64,000 bases of DNA from Ailanthus altissimus (Eukaryota > Streptophyta > Magnoliopsida > Sapindales > Simaroubaceae): NCBI GenBank assembly GCA_946807835.1, contig OX327704.1:434001-498000 (forward strand). The letters are read 5' to 3'. Each line of letters starts with the position of its first letter. Position 1 is the stretch's first letter. Position numbers and translations under genes: made by a program. Of this stretch, positions 11,650 through 23,596 are shown in pieces. The notes below the pieces were generated by a model that saw only the letters and a program-made list of their open reading frames with translations, was not told the DNA's origin and did no database searches.

Positions 11650-12995
11650 AGAATATGAGCTGCCTTATTCGCCACATGAGGAGCAAACCTAACCTCAGAA
11701 ATGCAAGAATATGTAAAAACAGAAAAAGACTGCAGAATGATCCACCAAAGAGCTATCCCTTGTCTTGAATGTTGTCATTATAAGTACTAGTTAGCCATGC
11801 TACTAAGACCAATTCTGGTCGTGCAATCAAATTCCACTTAAAAAGCAATGGGGAAGGATCTAGTTATGTTAATACAATAAAGTATAAAAGTAAAAGAAAA
11901 AAAAAAAATCAAAGTCAGCAATATATCAACAACCGAGGACTAATGCTCCCTTTCATGCATTGATATTTTCCTTGTTTCCCCTGAATCATCAAATAAAAGT
12001 TTCATATACCAAAGACTATCAATCTAATAGAAAGTTTATAGATAAACCTTGCGCATACAAAATAAGTCATACAGAGAAGAAACAAAAAAAAAAAAAATAA
12101 AAAAAATTTATAATTATTTAAGAAAAAGTAAAGTAAAAGGTTCTACAAGAAGAGTCAAAATAATTAACATTTGCACCAGATGCTATTCTCCAATTCATAG
12201 CATCTAAAACATAAAAAGGAATAAAAGAGAAGAATGAGAGAAAGACCATGTAGTAGCAACACTCTTAAATTTAACTCATGATTAGCTCCAATGAAGTTGC
12301 CAAAAAAACTTTAGGCGATGAAATTGCGACATCAAAAGAACCCATGAATAATTCCAATGAACACCGTCCTTAATTGGCAGCATAATTTCTCATTTTGAAT
12401 AACATTAACAAAAGTTGTCAATAGGGTAGGTCTCCTTAAATTTTTTACTTAACAATTACAACTTAAATTTCTATTCATTGACTTATAAAATTTAATCATA
12501 TATTTAATTTTGAATCTACATAATTAATTTTAAAGTAAATTTAAGTTAAAGAAACCTTACCCATAAAATATTAATGACTTACATTAGGTTTTGAAATTAA
12601 TTAAAAAATCTTTTGAATTCGTACAACTCTTTAGCTCTCTAATTATTGAGAAACTATTATTCAAATAATTAAATATGTTTAAAGTAGTACTAAATCTCAA
12701 TTAAAATTCGGCAACATTAAGAATTTCTAATATACTTTAATTATATGTTAGGAGTATGTATTTTTCTGTATTATTTCAATCACATATTAATATATATGCA
12801 AAATTTTGAACTACATGTGTAATATATTTATTTTCAATATTATTATAACGAAAATAAAATTCGGCCTTGAACAATGTAAATCCATGCTAATTAATTAATT
12901 AACACTATCTTAAAACTAAATAGTCTTTCACTCGTATAAATAAAAATTTTATATGACCACAAAATATAAACTAATGCTTGTAGTTACCTCTTAAA
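11650..12995. other. AT-rich intergenic DNA, no gene recognised
   Basis: A-rich low-complexity runs (11890-11910, 12088-12125). No family recognised apart from the small inverted-repeat element listed separately. Confidence 0.4.
12424..12562. mobile_element. Candidate ~139-bp MITE
   Basis: Left end GGGTAGGTCTCCTTAAA and right end (other strand) GGGTAAGGTTTCTTTAAC are inverted copies with a few mismatches. No convincing TSD beyond possible ATA. AT-rich, non-coding. Confidence 0.4.
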
Positions 12996-12999
12996 TGAG

Positions 13000-14010
13000 C
13001 ATGACCTAGGATAAATGCACTCTGAGAATCTCAGATAATTTTTCTCAATACACCCCTCAGTCTATTAGCGAGAGCTTTTGAGATGATTTTATATAAAATG
13101 TTACACATGCTTATTGGTCTAAACTCCACTTGGTATGCTGGCTCTTCACATTTCAGAATTAGAGCGATAAGGGTTCATTGATCCCTGTTAAGTCTTTATC
13201 CCTATTAAGGAAGTTCAAACAATACCTTGTAACACTCTAATGTATCTAAAAACTTTTGATAAAATAAAGCCGTCAAGCCATCCTTTTCGAGAGCCTTTGT
13301 TGGATACATTTGGAACAAAGCACTATGAGGATTTCTACCAAAAGTAGTCGATGGTCCGATCCCTAGAAGTCTAAAATATGAGTTTAAGAGTGAGGAAATA
13401 ATTCATTCCAATCACAACTACAAACCACTAGATCAAGTCGTTCCTGAATAAAATTTTCATCCTGTTGTCCATTACTCCATGTGAACCTCAGTCCCACGAA
13501 ATCAAGCTCTATTAATCTATAATCATAAAAAAACCTTTGAAATTTTTTTATCAAATAATTTTGTTGTTGAGCTTCTGCCATTTTCTCATTATGATCCAGA
13601 ATTTTATTGAAACCTCATTCCACAAAGTCATGAAAGAGAGGATAGGTTTTTTTAGTTGCCTTAGAAGGGTCCATGGGTGAATTCATTGAGAGGCATCTAT
13701 GTGGCTATAGAAACCTGTAAAATGCCAAAGCCTCCCTTGATGGGATTGAACTTGAACATCAGTATGAAATTTTGAGTAAAAATTAAATTAACATCAACAT
13801 TAGCTGAAGTAAGCTAAATCGCCACTTCGGCCTATCTATTCCATAACCAATTTTCTTGCAAACTGAATGTGGGTACAAAGATCTTCTATTTGATTTATGA
13901 AAGCTAGGGTTTCACTTAAAAACACCATGTTGGAGCAAGCTTTCTATACTATTTTGTATAGGATTTGGAATTTTCAAGGGTTGCCCAATCCTCGAACATT
14001 CTAACAGAAA
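13000..14010 (-). pseudogene. LINE-1 ORF2: endonuclease and start of reverse transcriptase
   Basis: Reading the minus strand from about 14010: N-RGLGNP and NMVFLSETL (start of the apurinic-type endonuclease), then GFNKILDHNEKMAEAQQQN, then 13581-13384 with LRFTWSNGQQDENFIQERLD, the conserved endonuclease C-terminus. Below 13330 the RT begins: PTKALEKDGLTALFYQKF, EFRPISMCNILYKIISKALA, NRLRG and SQSAFILG near 13010. The rest of RT and RNase H are missing below 13000. Several frameshifts and stops. This is the second half of the LINE whose ORF1 lies at 25.0-27.05 kb. Confidence 0.78.
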
Positions 14011-14765
14011 AAAGTTTTATAACAATTGCATCCCCGCGTCTAAGCAAGCACTGCTAATGTAGTTGATTCAAAAATATTCCCAACATTTTTTTCCGTGCCT
14101 TCCCTCTCACTCCTATTTTTGGTCTCATCATCATCTTCTAAAAAAATAAAGCTCTAACACCCTTCTACTCCACTCTCAACCACAACCTCGCTTTTTACTA
14201 AAGTTATAAATGAATGTCTTTTCATTCTTTCGCTTTGAGGGCTTTCACCCGAATATGACTAAACCGAGCTTAGAAGGTAAAGTTCATGGACTTCCATTCC
14301 TTTAATTACCCTTTTTTTAATCTTCTTTGATTCTTTGGGCTTTTTTACAATTTAAATCTCTTATTCTACTTAGAACTCTTTGCATGCATGATTTATTGAT
14401 TTGTTGTTTAGAACATGAAACAGTGGTTGAGCATAACGTTTAAAATGGGATTATTAACTTCTATCATCTGCTTCGTATCATTGACCTATTGCACGGAATC
14501 ATACCAAATCTCCTTAAAGGGATATTAGGGTTACGGTTAGAGTTTTGAACTAACTCTTGAGGCTTTTATTCTAGCTTATTGGCCTTGATCTCCTTTGACA
14601 TTGATTTGCTGTAGTTTTCTAATTTTTCTACGTCTCCGCTACTCTTTCTATCTCTTTTATCTATAGTTGGGTTGAAGATTGTGTCAAGTGTATCTGTAGA
14701 TCTCTTCTTCATCACATCTACAGTATTTGGGTTATTATTGCACATTGGCTATTATTCTCTCGATC
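14011..14765 (-). other. LINE-1 region between ORF1 and ORF2
   Basis: Minus-strand sequence continuous with ORF2, with short acidic/charged reading frames. Interpreted as the ORF1 tail and spacer of LINE-1, cut at 14765/14766 by copia-1. Confidence 0.5.
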
Positions 14766-15036
14766 TATTAGAGAAGGTCAAACTACAAATAACCATTCAG
14801 ACAGTAGCTATAACAACTCAAACAACAGATTTGAAGATTTAAGTTATAATATTAAATAAGTCTTTATCTAAAGCTGATAAGCCTATCCTCATCATTTGTA
14901 TTTATTCAAATTATAGTTAGTACATTAGAGATAAAGATAAGTCTTATCTGTAAAATGTATATAAAGAATACTTTACTTAGAGATTATGTATTGAATCCAA
15001 AAGACATCTTTTTGCATATTACTATAGTTTTCTATC
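14766..15036 (+). repeat. Copia-1 5' LTR
   Basis: Matches 24723-25009 over its length, e.g. AACAGATTTGAAGATTTAAG (shared) and the end TTGCATATTA(C/T)TATAGTTTTC. The first bases are TATTAG where the 3' copy has TGTTTG. It lacks an 18-bp stretch present in the 3' LTR. Confidence 0.85.
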
Positions 15037-15037
15037 T

Positions 15038-15049
15038 TAGTATCAAAGC
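15038..15049 (+). other. Copia-1 primer binding site (initiator tRNA-Met type)
   Basis: AGTATCAAAGCA just after the LTR is a mutated form of TGGTATCAGAGC, the site used by most plant copia elements. Confidence 0.65.
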
Positions 15050-15089
15050 AACAGTCGATCCTACTTGTGGTAACATAGATTGCTCTTCC

Positions 15090-15975
15090 TTATCTCATCC
15101 ACTTTCTAATACAAATATCAATAATGTAGCACCAAAGGCTTAGACTAACATTATTTCTCTATCCAACAATTTCTCTACATTAAAACTTGATCATAAGAAT
15201 TATTTAATTCAGAAATCTTAAGTGCTTTCTGCAATCCGAGGGCATGATTTGGAAAGTTTTTTCAATGGCATCGGAAAAAAACTAAATATTGTCATTATTA
15301 TAGATGATGAAGAAGATAATTTTGTAACCACACCAAATTTAGAGTATGCTTTCTAGTTAAAACAAGATCAACTTTTACTTAGTTAACTCCTATCAATCAT
15401 GATCGAGGAAATTCTTGACATAGTAGTTAACTGTGTAACATCACATGAATTATGGACAACTATCGAGCAACTCTTCTCATCTTAATCCAAAGTAAGAGTT
15501 TTGCAACTTCAAATGCAACTGCAAACCATCAAGAATGGAGTAATGTCTGTAAGTGACTTTTTTTACCAAAATGAAAACTATTGCTTATTATTTAGCTGCT
15601 ACAAGGAACCTAATTGATGATGATGATTATATTTTGTACATTTTAGCTAGACTTGGTTTAGATTTTAACTTCATAGTGGTGAACATAACCTCTAGAAGTA
15701 AGTTGCCTCTTTTGCAAGAAGTGTATGCTATGCTTCCTAATCATAAAAGAAAAATTGATTAGTCAACTATCAATTCACGCTAAATATTTAAGCAAATATT
15801 GTTTAAGGCAATACTTCTCCTCATTGTCTCAGCACCATAGGCCGAAAAGATGCAATACTGGTAGAGTAAACTTTACTAGAGGAAAAGTTTAAGGAAAACC
15901 ATCAAGAGACTAGTGGCTACATGTGTCAAATATGTGGCAAAATAGGGCATACTGCTATAAAATGCTAGCACAAGT
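15090..15975 (+). pseudogene. Copia-1 gag
   Basis: Reads TLKLDHKNYLIQ and AIRGHDLESFF, then ELWTTIEQLFSS, VRVLQLQMQLQTIKNGVMSV, and after a +1 shift at the T7 tract near 15560 the frame 15553-15762 with KMKTIAYYLAATRNLIDDDD and YILARLGLDFN. The zinc knuckle CQICGKIGHTAIKC at 15924-15965 is intact. Interrupted after it by the element at 15993. Confidence 0.8.
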
Positions 15976-15992
15976 TTGATGATAAAATTACT

Positions 15993-16411
15993 TAGGGTGG
16001 GAATTTTTTTATTTTTGGCAGAACCAAAAATCAAATCAGACTAATCAATTTTTAAAAAATTCAACCGAGATCCAAACCAATGAAGTTCCAAACCGAACTG
16101 AACCAATTCTATTTGGTTCTCGGTTGGACTTACGACTTTGGATAGGCTTAAATTAGGCTCCCTTTTGCATTGAATGGTATGGTTTAGTTCCATTCTTAAG
16201 GTGCCAGTGTATTTTTTTTCATTTTTTTTCATTTTTTTTTAAAATTTAGTTCTCAATTCAAAAGTTTGAATTGAAAGCCAAATTGAAATTTCAAAATTTC
16301 AAAATATAGAACCGAAAACAAATTGGCCAAGACATATCCAAATCGAACTGATCTGGTTTAGTTTGGTTCGTTCGATCTGGTTCAATTTTTTTAATTTTTT
16401 GCCCACGCCTA
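15993..16411. mobile_element. TIR element of the GGGTGGG family inside copia-1
   Basis: Left end TAGGGTGGGAA, right end GCCCACGCCTA (other strand TAGGCGTGGGC). The body is rich in AACCGAA / TTCGGTT-like words (AACCGAACTGAACC, GGTTTAGTTTGGTTCG) in inverted layout. A related element with better ends lies at 40202-40585. Copia frame resumes after it. No clear TSD. Confidence 0.55.
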
Positions 16412-16439
16412 GCTACCATAGTCTACAAGATGGAAACCA

Positions 16440-17264
16440 AAATCTCAAGTAACTTATATAACTGCATCAGATGATTCTACAGATTAGAATTGATACATTG
16501 ACAATAGAGCTACCAACCATCTAACAAATAATGTTGCCAATTTTAGCTCCAAAAGTTAGTACAAAAGGAAATGAAAAAGTAACCATAGGTAATGGACATA
16601 AATTATATATTTCTTATGTTGGTACAATCTCCCTAACTATTAACACTCTCACACACAATAATATAAACTTAAATCATACTATTTTTGCTCTTAAAATCTA
16701 AAAAAAACCTTATTAGTGTATCCAAACTGGTATCTAACAACTCCATTTTTATTAAATTTCATAACAATTGTTGGTTCATTAAGGACAAGAAGTAGGGAAT
16801 AATGTTACTAGAAGACAATGTTAAAAGTGGACTATATTAGTCGCTAGGTAGAAATTCATCTCATTCAAAGGTGTACAACAATCCTCTATCGCTCTCAGCT
16901 GAAATCAATAAAGAAACTTTTACTTAGAGAAGTTCAAAGTATGCGTTAGATTTGTGTTTAATTATAAGAAACAACTAAGTCGTTACAACTTGCTACTTAT
17001 GAAGTTAGGTTATCCCAATAATAATATACTGAGACAGGCTGTAAAGGACTGTAAAAAGCATTCTTAAATTCAATAAAATAAAGTTAAACTCTTTTTTAAC
17101 CTCTAATATGAGTTTTTACTTACATTGTCAATTTTAAAAAATCACATAATTCACATTATGTTGCCTGATTATCCCCCCTTTAGAATTGATTCACACAAAT
17201 CTCTGGGGACTTGCTGCTATATAATCAACACAAAGGTATAAATATTATATAAGTTTTTTTTGGA
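16440..17264 (+). pseudogene. Copia-1 protease, pre-integrase and integrase start
   Basis: Reads YIDNRATNHLTNNVANFS; the copia protease motif D-S-G-A is here D-N-R-A. Then KGNEKVTIGNGHKLYISYVG, and at 17180-17264 LELIHTNLWGLAA and YKYYI, the first integrase Asp region. Multiple stops. Confidence 0.7.
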
Positions 17265-17268
17265 TGAT
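17175..17268 (+). repeat. 94-bp integrase segment, left copy
   Basis: Starts CCCCTTTAGAATTGATTCAC. It is repeated at 18469-18562 with about eight mismatches. The two copies flank the LTR-like segment 17265-18465. Confidence 0.85.
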
Positions 17269-18465
17269 AAGGGTTCATTAAGTCTAATATTTTCATCTTT
17301 CAAACTTAATATTTGTTCGTAGAAATTAAAGATTATTTGGCTTTTGATATATTTTATTATTATTTTTATAGGTTTGCAGTTAATAGAGCAAATAGGGTCA
17401 AAATTCTAATGAAAATAAGCCAAAAAATCAAATCGATACAGTATCTGCTACAGTACCCATCGCCTCGACGGTAAACAGTAATTTGAAGACATAAATATTT
17501 AAATAAAAGACCAAAAACCTTAATTGAGGAGGAGAGAAGAAAAATAAGAAAAAACCTAGAGAAAGAATTGACAACACGAAATCAAAGATCAAAGCCAATT
17601 GAAGAACCAAGATCAAGATTCAAGCTTCAAGTCAAGATTGAGGGAGAAGCACATCAAGAAGTCACTTTGATTAGTTTTTCTTTTCTTTCTTTATCATTAT
17701 GTTCTTGTTCTTGTTGATCTTTATAAATTGGTTTGATACTTCTGGTTTTGTGATAGGTTAAATTGTTCATCCAGGGTTAGACTATGTAAATTAAGTATGG
17801 ATTTGGATTGTGTTAATTTTTAATTTATGAACTTGATACATTCAATCTTGTGTTTTAATGCTTTTATTATACCTGATCAATATTTTGAATGATTGAGGAA
17901 CCATGATGAACTTGACAAATAGATTCATGTGTTTAGCCTAGGATAGTTTGATACATGATCATAGGGAACAACTACGAGTTCCATCTAGGATAGAAATATA
18001 CCTAGGTGGCATGTATGGTATAATTTAGATTTGATCTTAATGAATTACATTCTGATTTGATTATCATAGACATATAGGTGATTGTTAGAATGCGTAATAT
18101 AGTCACTTGACTATTGACAGAGGCTTGTGATGAGATTAGTGTCTAAGCCATTCAATTGGTATTAAGGGATTAACTAAGTGGTTAATGAGTCTAATGAAAT
18201 ACTAGAGGACGAGTCAAAACCCTAGATTATCTTTATTTGTGAATTTTACTATTTACTTTTGTTTAAGTTAATTGATAGAATTAGATTAGTTAAATAAATT
18301 TCAGATTTTAGCTTTCTGAATAAAAGTTAAGTAGATACAATTCTAGTACTTGATTTATAGAATTAGATCGCATAGTCCCAGTGGGATCGATACTTGAACT
18401 TAAAATCCTATATTACTTGATACGATAGCGTGCGCTTGCGCTTAACTACTATAGCATCACAATCA
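17265..18465 (+). mobile_element. Gypsy-type LTR segment (1.2 kb) inside copia-1
   Basis: Begins TGATAAGGG and ends with CACAATCA. Near its end it holds GTGGGATCGATACTTGAAC and GCGTGCGCTTGCGC, the 3'-LTR signature shared with the solo LTR at 19836-21392 and the fragment at the right window edge. No coding sequence. Boundaries and TSD uncertain because the host sequence is duplicated around it. Confidence 0.55.
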
Positions 18466-18468
18466 ATA

Positions 18469-19610
18469 CCCCTTTAGAATTGATTCACACAAATCTTTGA
18501 GGACTTGCTGTTATACGATCAACACAAGGGTATAAATATTACATAAGTTTTTTTTGGATGATTTTACTAGATATACTAGGTTTATCATTTAATTGCCAAG
18601 TCAGAAACTACTTCAGTATCAATTAAGAGTATCTAATTTGGGTAGTAAATTTAGACTACTTCACAAGTACCTTGAGCAACAAGGCATTATTTGTAGGCAT
18701 CTATACCCATAATCTCACCATCAAAGTTAGAAATTGAAAGAAAACATAGGCATTTGCTAGAAACAACACTAACATTGCCTTTTCAAGCTGGTATTGCAAC
18801 CAAATTTTGGTGGGAAGCCATTGAAACAACCACTTATCTCATAAATCAATTACAAACATCAGTCTTAAATAATTATTTACCATTTCAAACATTATTCAAA
18901 GTCAAACTTGATTATAGCTTCTTAAAGATATTTGGTTGTACTTGTTATCCATTTCTTAGGCCTTATAATAATATTAAACTACATTTTCAAACTAGTAAAT
19001 GTGTCTTTATTGGATATAGTAAAAATCATAAAGGGTACAACTATATTAGGGAGTCAAGGGGGATATACATTGCTCAAAATATAATTTTCAATGAAAATGA
19101 ATTTTCTTTCAAATCTAATTCCATTTTTGAAAGTAAATCCTTAACTAAATTTCTTACCACACATTCCTATTAGTCTTCTTTTCCTCAATTGGTGCACTTA
19201 GTAGAAGAGAATTCTTAACTACCAACTTTATGCATAGTTCAACGGTAGCTTCTTTAAGGACATCATCTTCCTCTTTGCAATACTCGATTCCTAATAGTCA
19301 TCAGTTCAGCACACTTCCCATAATTTGCTCTCTTCACCAGATACAGAAACCCAACATATCTTAGAACACTCACTAGCTACATTAGTTACATCACTTATAT
19401 CTCATGCTACTTCACATTCACAACCCAAACTCAGCTTAGAACCCAAACATCCAATTGTAACTAGAGCCAAAGTAGGTATCTTTAGGCTCAAAACCTTTTT
19501 GAATATCACCTCACAAGACCCTATTGTGACTTATAGCACTTCCACTAATATGCCTTCTTTTGTTAGTTCTTTTGTTTTTAGGATTACAAACCCATTGGTA
19601 AAAAAATGAG
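18469..19610 (+). pseudogene. Copia-1 integrase, main and C-terminal parts
   Basis: Starts with the second copy of the 94-bp segment, continuing WMILLDILGL. The 139-codon frame 18754-19173 reads FWWEAIETTTYLINQLQTSV, then KTSKCVFIGYS-type segment FQTSKCVFIGYSKNHKGYNY and GIYIAQNIIFNENEFS: the copia integrase C-terminus. Frame 19325-19609 carries the low-complexity linker with PIVTRAKVGIFRLKTF, the usual junction to the RT. Confidence 0.8.
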
Positions 19611-19635
19611 TGTTCAAGGTTAAATATTAGTATAA

Positions 19636-19835
19636 TAATAGTTGAAGGTTCAAGACTAGATTGGTTGCAAAACATTTTCTCCAAATTACATAGATTGACT
19701 ATTTTAAACTTATAGTCCAGTGGCCAAAACACCATCAATTAGAGTCATGTTGAGTTTGGCAATGATGAAAAGCTAGGAAGTAAGGAAAATAGATGTGAAT
19801 AAAGCATTCTTGCATGGTGATTTACAGAAGGATGT
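19636..19835 (+). pseudogene. Copia-1 reverse transcriptase, first part
   Basis: Reads RFKTRLVAKHFLQIT and EVRKIDVNKAFLHGDLQKDV, the start of the copia RT (VDVNNAFLHG block). It is cut exactly at GATGT (19831-19835) by the gypsy solo LTR; the frame resumes at 21393 with DVFMPQLEGFMDSSKP, is cut again at 21450, and resumes at 23597. Confidence 0.82.
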
Positions 19836-21392
19836 TGATGAACACATAAAAATGCATGTTGTTAAAAGATTCAATCACCATTTAATGTCACTAATTTTAG
19901 TATTTTCTGTATTTTTAGCTTGAAATAAAGTGTTCTCCTTAAATTGTGATTAATGAATGTTATTTGGACAGGTTTAGGTAAATTGGACATAACTCTCAAT
20001 GTAGAAATCGAAATGAAGAAATTCTTGAACATGGTGCAACATGACTCAATCTTACACAAATCTGAAGAATAGTGGAAAAGCCAAATCCAACATGTTATGG
20101 GCCAAAAATTGAGATACAACAGAATCGGACTACAACTCTTACCCAGCTTGACCCAACTCATGTATTTGGACCGTATCTCCCAAAATACGTACTCAATTGG
20201 TATAATTCTTGAAGCTGTGAATTGCTGACTTAACTATCAACAACTTGTATGTTTATGGTAAAGTCCAAATCAGCCGTTATCATGGACCAAATCGCATTGC
20301 AAGTGGGTAAAATGGTTGTTGGCCGAATTCTGATGTATCTTTGGTATTTTGCTCATATCTCATTGGATACTCATCCAATTTGCATGAAATCAGTGCCTAT
20401 GGAAAGAAGAGTCAAAATTATACAACTTTCATGTCGGCTATAGAAGCTGAATTGATTATTTACATTATCAAAAACGTGCTGCAAGTGGATACACGAGTTA
20501 TTGGCTTAAAATTATTGAAGATTGATGTCATCCATGACATATGTCCATTCATTGCCTATATAAGGAGACCCTTAGGACATTTTTAATAGAAGATAATTCT
20601 CTCTTCTTTTATTCTCATTAACATGTATTGTAATTTAGGCTAGAGTTCCTAGCAAGGCTAAGAGATGAACTTTTATGTGTAGTAAATCTACTTCCATGCT
20701 TTGATTCGGTGTCAAGAGCTATAAATGTTGTAAGTTTGGTTTTGATTAAACTCTTATCTATTTTATTTTCTATAATCCAGAGGTTATAATTCTCATATCT
20801 CATATATGTTTAGTCATGCTTTTCTTATGTGATTCATGTTGATTTATAATTGTTACTGGTTACATTGTTTTATATGTTAATCTTTTACTGCAGTATTGTC
20901 AATTTGATATATTGTCGATCTTGGATAACATGTAAGGGCAATAAATGTTTGATATTCAAGTTAATCTTTTACTGCAATATTGTCAAAATGATATATTGTC
21001 GATCTTAGATAACTTGTATAAATAACATGATGTGTGTTAATGTTTGCAAAGAGTTTAACTAAATCAAATACATGAGTTATCAAATGTGCTATATATTACA
21101 TACCTTCCGATTGATTGTTTGGGATGTGAAACTTTCAGTTGAGTTATAAATATCGAATCAAAGTATAGAGTAGATTTATAAAGCATAATTGTGATTCTCA
21201 AAGCCTTGCTTAAATCATCATAAGACATTTTCCTCAATTCATAGACAATTCTATCTCATCCGTTTAAATCAATTAACCCTTTGCTACTGCTTTAATATTT
21301 TACTTCACTGACCTATTTTGCCAAGAGCTTCCTCATGGGATCGACACCTCAATCTATACTGCGATAGCCGCGTTATACTTTGAGCATAAACA
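19836..21392 (+). mobile_element. Gypsy solo LTR (1557 bp) with exact 5-bp TSD
   Basis: Begins TGATGAACACATAAAAATGC, ends GAGCATAAACA, and is flanked by GATGT on both sides (19831-19835, 21393-21397). Removing it restores the copia RT reading DLQ(K)DVFMPQ. It has a promoter-like CTATATAAGGAGACC at 20558-20572 and the gypsy LTR-end signature CATGGGATCGACACC at 21333. TG..CA ends and the same first ten bases (TGATGAACAC) as the LTRs of the 34.4-kb gypsy element point to a related Athila/Tat-type family. Confidence 0.9.
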
Positions 21393-21450
21393 GATGTCTT
21401 CATGCCTCAACTAGAGGGCTTTATGGATTCTAGCAAACCCTATATATTTG
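21393..21450 (+). pseudogene. Copia-1 RT, second short piece
   Basis: In-frame DVFMPQLEGFMDSSKPYIF. It lies between two later insertions. Confidence 0.75.
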
Positions 21451-23596
21451 TGTTGGAATTTGTGCTTACGTGCCGACCCTTTTATGTATAAATATTTGTT
21501 TTATATTTATACTATTATTATTTCACTAAATCGTTAATTATATTTTATATATGGTAAGATGCTTGTAACGTTTAAGATATTGTAAGATCTAAAAGAGTTC
21601 AGATCTGGTTTAAAGGAGTTTAGATCAATAAGAGTTACCAAGTTATAAGAGTTAGCGAAATCTAAAGAGTTAGAGCCTTATCTGAAATAGGATAAAGACC
21701 TAAGAATATATTAGTAATGACATAGTTGCAAAGAGTTGCAAATGGTGTTTGAAAAATATCATTATGCAAGTATGTACTCAAACATTATGTTCATAATCTA
21801 TCTTCACTGATGCAAGTCTGTTAGTGAAGACCTTATTATAAATAGATCAGTGTATGTCTACATTTGAATGGTCCAAATGGTTAGTTTTAACAGACTATGA
21901 GTTTAGTGGAAGCTTGTATAGAGATATAGGTATTCAGTTAGGACTGAGTACTAAATAGACTCACGAGGACCTCCAATAGACATTCTATATAGCCGTCAAT
22001 AGAGGGTCTTCTCAAGCTGAGTAGTATTCGTAGTTTTTTGACATGAGTGCTATAGTGGACTTGTGAGTGATCTACCATACTTTGGTTCTACACATGTTAG
22101 AAATATTTCATGGTTTGACTATGAAGTGTTGCTAGGTATGGTCCGATACTCATGGAGTCTGGTGTGCATAGAGATTGGATCCATCAACTTAGGTGAGTAA
22201 TATATCCTGATGCTCCAAGATTGTATTTTAGAAAGTCTTATGGCAATAAGCAGTTATACCTGAAAAAAAGAGTTTTATCTTAGGGATAAATAATATCACA
22301 AGTGTTTGCGAATATTATTTATTAAAATAAAAATATAGAAATAAGTTTACGGTCTAACATATGGAAACTTGACGATATTGATCTATATCTTCGCTCTTCT
22401 AGGATATCTATGATGGAGGGATATACGAATATATTATAACCTCAACTTTTATGGTCTAATGCACTGTTTTGTAATATCCATAACATGTGTGTGGGACATT
22501 GTTCACAGATATATGGATAAGTTTCATATAACAAATAGAGCACGGACCTAGAGAGTCTTATAATCTGAAGTGTACTCGTTATGCACCAGGGTAGCATATT
22601 AGATCAAACAGTTCGGTCCAAAAAATTCTAGCAAACCAAAAATATATTTCAGAGGTTCCTCAGGATGTATATTTGTTAAGACTTAAATGTTAAGTACATC
22701 ACATAATTGATTGACAAGAGTTGTTAACCAATAAGATGTTGATAAATGAAACAATATTGTGCATAAATTATTTTTACCTTAAAATTACCAATTTACCTTG
22801 CTAGTAAAAATAAGTGAGGCAAAAGTAATTATTCAAAAATAGTTTTTGAATAATTAATGTATTATTATTATTACAAAGGGATAAATATCAATTAGGACAA
22901 TTGTATCATTTACCTAATGAGAGGCCTTGATGTTGGCCATTAATTATTTAAAAATAATTAAACATATTCTAACATTAGGTAAAGGAATATTTAGTGGTCA
23001 TTAATAAAATGTATTTGATAAGATAATACAATAAAATGGCCAACAATGTTTAATGGTAGGCCATGAAAAGTATTAAAAAATTAAAACAAAAATTGAGTGA
23101 ACTCAATTCATTCAAGAGATGCAATATTCGGCCAAGGGAGAGTGAGGTAGAGTTGAGAGAATTTTTCTAAGTCCTTTCTAAGTTCTAAACAACGGGTTGT
23201 GAGGGAACAAGGAATCAAAAATATACTATACCTCCCATCTTTCATAAGAAACAAATACATATAGATCAAAGTATTTTAAGAGTTAAAACATTTGTTGCTG
23301 GAAATTTATGGCTGCTATTTTAGCTTCACAATCCCATCGGTTTATAGTTGTGAACTAGAATTGTGCAACAACATACTTCAAGGTAGGCTTAAGACTTAAA
23401 GATTGGAGTTCTTGAAGAATTAGAAAGCTACCTTCAATTCGAATAGATTTACTTACTTGTTATTAAGTTTAATTAAGATATAATCATATATGAGATATAT
23501 ATGCATTTTTATGCAATATTGAGTGTATATTGTATGTGATACTTCCACCTTGTGCATAAAATTTTAAAATTACACGTTCACTCTACACATCACATA
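21451..23596 (+). mobile_element. Long LTR-like repeat, copy A (2.1 kb), in copia-1 RT
   Basis: Non-coding repeat starting TGTTGGAATTTGTGCTTACG. Copy B (39747-42439) begins TATTGGAATTTATGCTCACG and stays similar throughout, e.g. AGTAATGACATAGTTGCAA/AGTAATAATATAGTTGCAA and GCTGCTATTTTAGCTTC. Both copies end near ..CATA. Sharp junctions with copia RT on both sides show it is an insertion. Size, TG start and lack of genes suit a solo LTR of a large-LTR family; exact tips and TSD are unclear. Confidence 0.65.
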
